NCBI GenBank assembly: GCA_932521035.1
Contig: OW051495.1
Location: 11,346,001-11,410,000, forward strand
DNA: 64,000 nt
Reading direction: 5' to 3'
Origin: Oscheius dolichura
Taxonomy: Eukaryota > Nematoda > Chromadorea > Rhabditida > Rhabditidae
Under the pieces are notes generated by a model. That model did no database searches. It saw only the letters and a list, made by a program, of their open reading frames with translations, and was not told where the DNA came from. The position numbers were made by a program, and so were the translations under genes. The first letter of the stretch is position 1; each line of letters opens with the position of its first letter. Positions 54,744-64,000 of the stretch are shown here, in pieces.

Positions 54744-55429
54744 ATACATTCCCCCCTCCCGAAGAAAAGAATCTCGAAGCAAAGCCTTTCCCTCATAGAG
54801 TGAATATGTTTTATATAGAGACAATTGACATTGTTTTAGACGTATTTTGTAGAAATATTTTAAAGAAAATACTATTGATAAACATGAATTTTAACCAAGT
54901 ACCAAATGCAAAAAAACGGCCTCATCAAAATGGCTCAAGTCATCAGTAACTTTCAAATTCTATCTTTTCTAATCATCGCCGGGTTTCGAACCTGCAACCC
55001 CTTAAAATTGAAACATAGACTCCAAACTGATTGGTGATATCCCGTGAAACCCCTAAATAGCCACAAAATGTTCTTTGTATCCTTCCTAAAACTTTCTCCC
55101 CGCTTTCTGATGGTCGCCTTCAACCCGATCAGCCGGCTAATCAAGCTGTCTCACTCCAGCCATTCGGCTTTCTCTCAAATTATGCGGAAAGATTTCCATT
55201 ATCATCGGTGTCTTAGATCCCGTTATGAGGTCCTCCTCATCATCTCCTTGTATCTTCTGGAATCGGGATGAACTCGTTTTGTCCCCCGCACCCCGGTGGG
55301 CTAAAGGGTGAAACTCTTCACCCGCCGGGAAAAGCCAAGCCTGTGTGACCCCGTTATCAGCCCCGAGAAGAAAACTCGTGCTGGATAAAAGACACCCGAG
55401 GCGCCGTGTCCCGCTCTTTCGTGGTAGCC
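54744..55429. other. Intergenic
   Basis: Contains, near 54982, gggtttcgaacctgc, similar to a tRNA B box but without a foldable partner. A ctggataaaag stretch near 55381 lies 50 bp before the next ATG. Confidence 0.35.
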
Positions 55430-56062
55430 ATGATGCGACTTGTCCTGCTGGCTCTTGTTTCAATCTTTTCTGCAACTGAGGCATGGAACCGCCCGAGTAA
55501 GTCTTACTTTCCTCTTACTTTACTCATTTGTATGTTCAGATCATTGGGGAGATCCTTGCTACCTTTGTAAATGTTTTGTCGAGTATTCTGACAGAGACGT
55601 CGCCATGCCGATAAAGCCTTATGCTATGTCATTCGACGGCTATGATAGTACAGAGGACCGCTGTCTGGCTACCTGCTTGAGGGATCCTGTAAGCTTTTGT
55701 CTGGTTTCCATTGGATAGTGCATACATTTTTTTTGTTCGCTTCCATCATCCCAGTTTTCAGAGGTGCAGAGCTGCGGTCTACGGTATGGTTGGCGGCAGA
55801 AAAGTCTTCACTTGTGAATTTTACGAAGATGTGAGTCTCTATCTCTCTTTCTTCTCTTGAATCAGAATATTTCCAGATCGATGCGAAGAACCACCCGATG
55901 TACAAGCCGTTTACCAATATTTACTACAAGAGGGCCAAGTGCGACCTGTCCCATATCCATCTCCCCTCGGTCGACATGATCCCCGCTGACGACTCGTCCT
56001 CAAAAAGACGAGGAAAACACATGAAAATGATGGCCAAGAGCAATCCCTTCAACGGGAAATAA
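55430..56062 (+). CDS. Secreted PAN/Apple-like protein
   Basis: ATG at 55430 opens a signal peptide (MRLVLLALVSIFSATEA). After an intron: HWGDPCYLCKCFVEYSDRDV, then YAMSFDGYDSTEDRCLATCL, RDPRCRAAVYGMVGGRKVFTCEFYE across a second intron. The C..C..C spacing with a DxxC...C motif resembles PAN/Apple domains used for protein or carbohydrate binding. The C-terminus is basic (SSKRRGKHMKMMAKS), a possible cleavage/processing region. Four exons with 45-70 bp introns. AATAAA lies about 35 bp after the stop. Confidence 0.6.
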
Positions 56063-57909
56063 GCAGCCGACGAAGAGAAGACGATCTCAGAATTAATAAA
56101 GAGAAGTAGAGTGGAAGTGTATCCCCCCGGTCAGGAGGCCCGGCTTATCTTCCTCCCCCACTGAAAGGCTTGACTTATCTTGAGCAAATCTTGACTCCCG
56201 CCCCCTCCCACTGGGATAAGTAAGGGCTCCCCGTTCCCTCTTTGAATCCCTTCTTTTCCCTCAAATCATCTGTTTCCCGTCCCTGGAAGGGCTAATCCTC
56301 CCTCCAGGAGAGTGTCCCTCCTTCCGGTTGACCGTGTCCCGAGGTCGCAGCTAATGATGTTCACCTTCCCCTTTTGGGATTAGGCAGCCGCCGCACCTGC
56401 TCTTGATCCCCTCCTTTCCTTGGGAATTCTCTAATTATCGAGAGAAATAGTTAATATTTCGAGAGATGTGTTTGTTACGCGGCTCAAAGTGCCTATTGTG
56501 ATGTAATTAGGAGCCTACTTGGGGTCGGATTAATTTCGACTGGGCATGCTATAAGCAATAGGAAGAAGGGGAAGGACAGCCATCAATTGTGTTCTCTCTG
56601 GGAATATATCCCCAGGAATAGCTCACAATAGAGGTGAAAATTGGCGGAAAAGGGCTCTTTTCATAAGAGTAGAGACTGGAAAGAAGGAGAAATAAGAAGG
56701 AAACACCTCATAGTGGTTCAGGGAGAAATGAACCCACTCGTCCTCCCCCTATCCAGCAGTTGGACAGATTTCCACCATGCCGCACTTCTTCAGCTTGTAT
56801 TCCCCATATTCCATTCCTTCGAGGTTTTAGAGGGCATACTGTATTCCCAATGTCTCTATTATGTACCTAAAACTAAAACTAGCTTGTCTCGCCATCCCGG
56901 CCCTCCTCTGTATAAACTGGCAGGGCCATGAAGGATCTCGAATTTTCTGGAGGCCGCCCTCTCTCGGAATTGAGAGATTCTTGAAATCCTCCATTTTATG
57001 CCACCATAAGGAGAATTTTTAACTAGTAAAACGGGTATTCCGCTTTGAATCCTGTGTGCTCTGGAAGCTGAAAGAGCGGAAGATTTTCTCCCTCTGGGTA
57101 AATTGCCCCCCTTTACAGGTGGGGCAGGACAACCAGCTTTTTACTCCAGGTACTCCAGGTACACCACCTTCTGATTGTAAACGAAGTCACCTGATATCCT
57201 CCTCTGCTCATCACTAATCTCTGTCAAACATCGCCCTTCCTGTTGACCATAGCCACATCCCCCTCTCCTGCTCTCTTGACTATTCATCTCTCGTGATACG
57301 TACATAACTCGGGGCGAGGCGTCACTTCTCCTGTATATTGTCTGTCTGCCGGCCTTTAATTCACAAAAAGAGTGCATAATTAGGAGAGAGGGAAAAGAGA
57401 AAACAGTTCCTATGAGGGAGAGGCGTGGCTGAGGATTTGGCTCTCTGCCAACGACTCAAAGTAGAGGAGAAGGGGCGGTACCGGCGTCCCTCCTCTCCTC
57501 TCGCTGCACCGTGCTGGCCATCTGTTCTTTGTACCTAGTCCTCTTCTCCATCTTATTACCATAGCCATAACCTTTAAAGCAATCCATAGGGTTTTTTTTA
57601 GCCATTTTGAGGGGGTTTTGAAGGGGTTCAGTTGCTTATCCATGCAACTATAGGCCTTATCCGTGTCCTGGACACATTCTCCCATAGGATAGACTCTCTC
57701 CTGGATAGCAGCTGCTTTAATTGTTTGTTCAACTAATTTTCCTGGAAATATTATGGTCTCAAAGGGTAAATATGGCTCTTTCTTGGAGAGTACACCCTGC
57801 CCTCCTGACTTTTGAAATTGGTGCCCTACTTTCCCATTTTATTCTCAAACAAACTTTGAATTATTCATATTAGAAAGACTTTTTAAAGCCGTTTATTTTT
57901 AGCAGAACC
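56063..57909. other. 1.85 kb gene-poor region
   Basis: 3' flank of the PAN-like gene and upstream region of caveolin. Pyrimidine-rich (repeated cctcccc/cttcc tracts). Only short frames without domain signals. An acceptor (atttttag) 9 bp before the caveolin ATG suggests trans-splicing or a leader intron. Confidence 0.4.
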
Positions 57910-59122
57910 ATGTCCACCGAAGAGAAAGTCGAGATGGAGGCAGTGCCCCTCAAGAGCGACACTGACACCCCTGTCGGTACTGATGCCGAGGCTCCCACTG
58001 CTCCCGCTGATTCGGTCACCGTCACCCAGAAGAAGCAATTCTTCCACTTCCTTAAGAAGGTTTGTTCTTTTTTTAAACATGAAAATCGAGATAAATGGTC
58101 TTTTCCTCCACTCAGAATCCGCTCAACCGTGAAATCTTAAAACAATCCCCCTTTTACAGACGAAGAAGCCTGCTGGAGATGCCGAAACCGGAGCCCCGCT
58201 CCCCCTGGAGGGAGGAGATGTCCCCCTGGCCATTGAGGATAAGCCGACCAAGGGAAAGAAACAATGCTGGTGGAATCGGGGACAGAAGAGCGAGAGCGAG
58301 CAGAAGGCCGAGCAGATCTCCATTGGAATCAATTTGGTCGACAGAGACGAGAAGAACATTAACGAACACGTCAAGCTGGACTTCCACGACATCTTCGGAG
58401 AGGCCGACACCAACCACAGCTTGGACTTCACCTGGAGAATCCTCCACAAGACCTTCCTGTAGGTTTTGAGGTTTAGAATATCCAGGGCAGGGAGGTCTAG
58501 TCCCCTAGGGGCTGGCCGAGGACCTCCCTGCTTTTTATCCCTATAAAAGATTTCTTCGGGATCTTTCGAAGTTCTATATTTCCAATTGAAATTCCCTATT
58601 TTTCAGCTGGGTCCGTTGCTTTGTCTACCGTCTCTTCACCCTGCTCTTGGCCATCCCCGTCGCCATCGTCTTCGGCATTCTCTACGCCCTTCTGACTGTC
58701 CTCAACACGTTCGTCTGTATCCCGACCGGAAAACTTCTTCTCATCCCGGGCACCTGGCTCGCTAAGGTCGGTTACTACCTACTCCATTGAGTGACGACAA
58801 GAAAAAATCTATTTCTATTGTCTTCCATGTTTACCTAGGTCGCGGCACCCTACTTTTTGGCGGCCCTTCCCGGGGGAGTCGTATCAAAACGAAAGAACAT
58901 TTTGGCAGGAGACAGACTAGCGCTTATTTACTTTGGAGTAGTTTTTCAAAAATCGAAAGCCACATCTTTGGCTATCTAACTGTCTAATTGTGGCTGTTTC
59001 AGCTCTGGGACTGGCTGATTCACGCCGTCTTCGATCCCATCACCTCCTCGCTTGGTCTCCTCTTCGCCTCCTTCACTATTCGCAAGTATGGATTCAACTC
59101 TCAGCCTACGGATCTGGCCTAA
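57910..59122 (+). CDS. cav-1: Caveolin
   Basis: Integral inner-leaflet membrane protein that shapes caveolae and organises signalling. Four exons of 150, 299, 160 and 120 nt join to 242 codons. The N-terminal cytoplasmic part is acidic/basic mixed, with KKQCWWNRGQKSESEQ and ISIGINLVDRDEKNINEHVK. The caveolin signature is LDFHDIFGEADTNHS in place of the vertebrate FEDVIAEP. The scaffolding and hydrophobic hairpin reads FLWVRCFVYRLFTLLLAIPV, then IVFGILYALLTVLNTFVCIP, GKLLLIPGTWLAKLWDWLIH and SLGLLFASFTIRKYGFN. The whole follows C. elegans CAV-1 more closely than vertebrate caveolins, including the CWW.R.QK block. AATAAA lies about 80 bp past the stop. Confidence 0.9.
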
Positions 59123-60135
59123 TTCCTCTACCAAATTCGGATATTATTTCTATGTTTTTGTTACGATCTGATCTGAGTTACCGATGATGATTACCTATAC
59201 TTATTCAATAAATATTTGGCCAGAGACGAGATGTATGGACAACTGCATGCAATTGAAAGGAGTTACGGGGGAGGGAGGGAAATCACAGCCCGCGACCTCA
59301 CCGGAGAGCGGGTGAATTATTTAAGAAGTTTTGGGTGAAAGGGGGTACTTGAACACACGATCAACACAAGGTAATGTGTGGGGACGACAGGAATGGGGTG
59401 AGAGGGGGGCAGAGGGAGGCAAGAGGGGCCACGGCCAGAAGCCGCAATTTCCGTGGAGGATGAATATTGAGAGTGGCTTCTTCTGGTATCCTTCAGTTAG
59501 TGCCACAGTTCCTTATTTCCACGGTGAGAATGTGCTTCCCCTATCCTCTATCTTCTCCTCTATCTGCCTGCCACATCTCGCTCTTTGCTATCTCCTCCAG
59601 TACATAAAAGAGGTCATCCCGCCGACGCGTCATCCCTCCCTCCCTCTCCTGTGGTTAGGCTTGCTTTTACGGGGGGCTGCGTGCTCATTTTTGCCCAGGT
59701 CATCCCTCCGCCGGTAGTGATCGCGTGCGGTCGAGAGACGGCAGAGAGTAGGCTAACGGTAATTACAGAGGCGTTGTTAATTACGGTGAGGTGAGCGCGG
59801 ACCGCCACACTCTCGGGTCGCGTTCAAATCTCGCGGATGACCCCTGACCCTCCCCTGCTCGCTCCGGGAAGGAGAGAGGACATTACAATGTAGGCTTTGT
59901 TTATTACGACGACGGATAACAATAACAACAGGAAGCAGTAAGGGAGAGACTATATCACACTTTTTATCTCGCTCTGGGGATACGGTAGGAAGACGGTACA
60001 GGAGTCAAATTGGAAGAAGAGGATATCATTTAAATATACCTGTATAATGAAAGGATATAAAACAGAGAGAAAAAAAGAAAACAGAATATAAATCACTGGG
60101 ACTACGAGCTAGTAACACAGACGGGAGAGGAGGGG
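59123..60135. other. Intergenic, about 1 kb
   Basis: Between caveolin and the tail of the RRM gene. A GA/GC-rich stretch (59270-59430) and a cgcgttcaaatctcgcgg motif near 59819 (tRNA-like, not foldable). No gene supported. Confidence 0.35.
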
Positions 60136-63100
60136 TCAGTAGGAGAGACGGGTCACGTCGTCGCTGAACTGACGGTACAGGCTCGGATCTTGGGTTGAGC
60201 CGCCAGAAGCCTAAAAATAGAAGAGATTGCTATTACAATAATCTTTGAAATGAAGAGTCTTTTTCCGGAATAAGCTGCTAAAACTGGGCATTCCTCCCGT
60301 GTTCTGTCTCTTCTTCCAGGATTTCGAGATTTTCCTGTTTTTTCTCCTCTTCAGAGGCAAAATGATGTCATCAAAAAAAAACAAGGCCAGCATCTGTGTC
60401 CCCATCCCTTACCAATTGTCACAAATCCATCTTGTTGCCCGCTGTCACTCATCTCAAGTAGCTCTAACGCGTCTGGCGTCGGGTTGGTCGCGCGCCCTCA
60501 AGCCGCTGCCTCTGCCCCCGTTACGATCTCCCCCCTCTATTGTATACTAGAGGAACAGATGTCCTCCCATCTGTATATACATCCACCAACCCAATGTGAT
60601 GGTGCTGGGCCTTCGGGGGTAACCTGATCGCAGCGGCGGCGGCACAGCTCCCCCTGACAGAGGGAGCGGGAGAGAGAGTCAAGAGAGTGCCGAGCTCGTC
60701 ACATTTGACCATGCCACTAATTATGGATTGGGGAGGGAGGAGGATATCAGCACGGGGTGACAAATGCCTTCCCATCCAACAGAGGGGACCCCCGCTGTGA
60801 GATTCGTTGACCCTAACACATTCTGTGAGTGGATGTTGCGTAACGTTGCCTTTACGCCATCCAACAGCCATCCCTCGCTACTCCTGGGGGTCATGTGAAT
60901 TTATTTGTCTTCTCTATGGGGGGTAGATGAAGGGGAGCAGGGGGAACACGCAACTGGGGACTGGATTACACTTTGAAAGGGGCCAAGGAAGGGTGAAGGC
61001 TTGGAACGGCTCTACTCTTTTTAGAGCAGTACAGTGGACGCCGTTCCGGATAGCCGTATTACACTCTACCCCCGGTCACATTATTTCCCCGTTGCTTTGC
61101 TGTTTTTTTACCCGACCTCCCCTTAATGGCCGCAAATCATCTTGCCACATTTTGAGAGGCGACCGAAACCATCTGGGCTAGAGATTATGGCCTGAGACAA
61201 TAGCCATCGGCAGGGGGAGCAAAAGGCGCGAGGGGGACCGCCGGCATCTGGCAACCGTCCGTCATAAATATGTCTCCTCTCTCTCGTTATTTTGAGATAA
61301 AAGGGGGCTCTATAAAGGAGGACACTGACCTCTCGAAGGAACCGAGTCAAATGGATCTTCTGGTCCAACGGCAGTAGTTTGACGACTTGATGACGGAAGT
61401 CAAAGAGCTGTTGAAGGATGGGAGTGGACAGTGGATTGGCCTGGAAATATTCAATGGTATTTAGAGGAAAACGTCAACTCACAGCTGCCTGTCTCTTCTG
61501 CTTTGCTTTTCTCATCTGTGCTCGTCGGGATCTGGCATTCTTGGCGGCGTCTCCCGAGTCGTCGTCGCTCTCCTCCGTGCTCGAGTCACTGTCACTGGAG
61601 TTCTTCTTTTTCTTCTTCTTGTCCATCTGTCTCTCCTCCTCGCTGTCAATCTCCCCCTCGTCCAGCTCCTTTGGTGGCTTCTCCTGTATCGGGGCTTCTT
61701 GACTAGCTGGCTCGGATCCCGTAGCAGAGCCAGCTCGCTCCTCTTTGTCGAGTTCTTCCAGCTCTCTCCGAGCCTGGTCCATTATCTTCAGCTTTCTGTT
61801 GCCCATTCGCTTTTCGTACTGGGCCTTTTTGTACTTCCTGAAAATTAGGAGTGTGGTGTACAAAAAGAGATGATACTTACTTATAGTCATCTGGATCGTC
61901 AATCCATAATTTCTTCTTCTTCCTCCCATTGAGTTGTGGCTGTTCTCCTTCTTCTACTGGGGCTGGCCGTTTCGCTGGCTGGTTCTCCATGACGACCACA
62001 TCTGGCTGGCTGGTCTTCGTATACTTTGCCCAGTTGTCGAAGCTCAGTGCCTCGCCATTCAGCATGTAGTTGCCGCTCTCGTCCTCGTCCACATCTATCT
62101 CCCCATTTTCTGTCCTCATTCTGAAATACGGATCATATTTATGGATGAATCAGGTAAACTGACGTCTCCTTTGTTGCCTGGAGGAGTGCCCCCACTCCCA
62201 TCATGACTCTAGCCGCCTTCGACCCTCTGGCCTTCCTCTTCCGGGTGTTGTTCACCAGTACCGGTTCGTATTGAACAGACTTCATGACGACTTTCGTGTC
62301 ACGGGGGAACGGCACCTCGCTCTCGGTTTCTCTTCTCCATATTCTACAAATTCATGGTCATAGACAGAGAAAACGCGTACTGTGTCAATCCTTGTAGATG
62401 TTCCCTCAACCAGTGGGATTCTATTTCGGTGTGATGGCGGATCAGCGTGCTCAACATGGCCGGCTTCAGGATACTGTCGGGGAGACCGCCAAACTTGGCG
62501 GAGACCTTGTCACAGATTTGGTAGAGCTCTTCCACCTCGTTCAGCTCGGCCCAGTTAAGTTTTTCTTCTAGGACTTGCTGAAAACAGTCGATTTAACTAG
62601 GAATTAACTCGATTTTTCTCAAAAAATGGCCTAGGAAGGGTATTTCTAGTTTTTAAATTAAAAACGGGAACGTACAGTATTCAAAGCGGCTACCACGTCT
62701 TCTTCTTCAATCTCAGGTGCCAGACTAACTTGTTCATTTTCTTTGTTATCCTAGAAATTGGAAAATTAATAGAAAACAGAGCAACATACCATTTCTTGGA
62801 TCACCGCCGGTTTCTGGTGTGACTTTCCCTTATTTTTGCCTTCCTGGACAAAGACCAGATACTCCTCCGGTGTCAGGACCCTAATTCTAGCCTGTTTACC
62901 ATCCGGAGTGGGAACTAACTTCATCGAACTCGACGGGTCGTCGTCGTCCAATACATTGGCGTCCTGCTTTGCACTGGCCGCTTCCTCCTTGGAGGACATG
63001 ACAACCTAAACCGGAGGAATTTATGAATTTCCAGGAAGGAACAAACCTCAGCCTGTTGTTTATCTCCTTCCTGGGGTAGAAATTTGACGGATTCGATGGC

Positions 63101-64000
63101 ATCTTGACCAAATATCGTCTCTAGGAACTCTTTACTCGTGGAGACCAGGTTCAGGGCGTAGATTGTCCGCGCTCGGACGGTTTCGTTTGCAGATAGCTTG
63201 AAGAAGTCGTCTTCTCCGGGTATCACTGAAAATAAGGGGTTAAAGAACATCAATAAACTGTTGTTAGTAAGTTTAGGCTTATTTCAAGTGAAAGGATTCG
63301 CATTTTCCGTAATACAAGGGCGAGTCGCGCCGCAGTTGGCTGTTTTCGGACCGTTATGGCAAATTTTAACGATTTCAATTAGTTAGCAGTCTTTAAATAA
63401 CACTGTTTTAAATTCCTTTCCTGTAAAAAATGTTTTTGAGGAGATAAAAACGAGAAGAATGAAAGAACTCACCGAAATTCTCCGCGATCTCTATCCTTAT
63501 TGGTTGTCCGTCTATTTTCGCGGCCGACAGTATTGTATAGGCATTTTGTGCTTCTTTTGCTGTTCCAAATAGACAAATAGCCTTTCCAACTTTTTGTTTC
63601 TGTAATTTTAAATATAAATTTTTCTCTATACCATCGCCTACCTTGACTGGATCTGTTCTGCTGAATTTTAGCTGATATTCATTGCAGAGATCGAATATTT
63701 TCATCAGCTCGGTTGATGTCTTCCATCCTCCCGGTTGTTTGAGATTTCTGACGGTGAAACTGCGATTGGTGGCGCTGACATCCTCCCCGAAGATGATCGT
63801 CTGACTGTTGCCTTCGGAGCCCTGAAACCGGGATAAATATTATGGGATCGAGGGGGACTTGAAATGGGCAGTTTTAAAGAGAGAATAATAAAAACGTGAA
63901 GAAAAAGCAAAGGGAATAAATGGAGAAAAAAAAAAGAAAAGAAACTTACATATGAAATAACTTTTTCTTTAGGAATTTCCTGCATCACTGTCTCGGCGGC
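60136..64000 (-). CDS. Nuclear RRM-domain protein, 5' end outside the window
   Basis: Minus-strand gene still open at the right edge (PKEKVISY exon with no start in view). An RRM-like fold spans SFTVRNLKQPGG, TELMKIFDLCNEYQLKFSR, KAICLFGTAKEAQNAYTILS and DGQPIRIEIAEN. Further on come FVQEGKNKGKSHQKPAVIQE, a Glu-rich stretch, KLNWAELNEVEELYQICDKV, HHTEIESHWLREHLQGLTQ, RKRKARGSKAARVMMGVGAL, and then a Lys/Glu/Asp/Ser tail with KKKKKKNSSDSDSSTEESDD and NARSRRAQMRKAKQKRQ. The end is a helix-like block QLFDFRHQVVKLLPLDQKIH and, beyond a 1.1 kb intron, a last small exon ASGGSTQDPSLYRQFSDDVT at a stop at 60136. RNA-binding with basic/acidic low-complexity tail suggests transcription or splicing; no family named. 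Confidence 0.7.

Noticed and set aside
54955..55030. tRNA-like gggtttcgaacctgc motif
   Set aside because: Stem mismatches and no matching 5' half.
59800..59860. tRNA-like cgcgttcaaatctcgcgg motif
   Set aside because: Hairpin only; no cloverleaf.

Overview
The window is from a nematode, most likely a chromadorean with chemoreceptor and secreted-protein families like those of Caenorhabditis. The evidence is a hedgehog-related gene with ground-like and Hint domains, several nematode-type 7TM chemoreceptors, a ShKT secreted protein, a caveolin that follows C. elegans CAV-1 almost end to end, and a peroxisomal acyl-CoA oxidase ending in SKL. Introns are very short, about 31-50 bp, mostly GT-AG, with at least two apparent GC-AG introns. 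Several ATGs sit directly behind a splice acceptor, as expected for spliced-leader trans-splicing. The species cannot be named from this sequence. Exon joins are hand-made and some start or end exons are uncertain.

Layout. 0.2-17.6 kb: hedgehog-related gene (-), Ser/Thr/Asp-repeat secreted protein with duplicated exon-intron units (-), DNase II (-), a decayed and an intact copy of one GPCR (+), an unrecognised secreted-type protein (-), a 7TM fragment (-), a mariner-type MITE, acyl-CoA oxidase (+) and the first exon of an acyl-CoA synthetase (+). 17.6-28.8 kb is a gene graveyard: a truncated Ig-domain gene, a broken tyrosine phosphatase, two inverted repeat arms (about 19.73-20.43 and 25.75-26.36 kb) enclosing a coiled-coil gene fragment, a broken non-LTR reverse transcriptase inserted in one copy of a tandem GPCR pair, and the intact second copy. 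Outside the arms lie a 5'-truncated EF-1alpha copy and a pair of diverged direct repeats.

29-46 kb returns to ordinary dense genes: an unrecognised two-repeat protein (-), a serpin (-), a BPI/LBP-type lipid-binding protein (-), a possible NYN-like protein (+), a ShKT protein (-), an F-box-like protein (+), an srd-like GPCR (-), a charged disordered protein (+) and a hypothetical gene (-), followed by a foldback element. 46.6-64 kb is gene-poor but holds well conserved genes: a ubiquitin-like/AN1 zinc finger protein of ZFAND4 type (-), an SLC6 transporter of GABA type (+), a PAN/Apple-like secreted protein (+), caveolin (+) and a nuclear RRM protein (-) that runs off the right edge.

There is little sign of a shared pathway. 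The one suggestive pair is acyl-CoA oxidase followed about 216 bp downstream by an acyl-CoA synthetase start exon behind a splice acceptor, a layout like a nematode operon whose second gene has been cut. No prokaryotic-type system, CRISPR array or rRNA is visible, and I could not support any tRNA.
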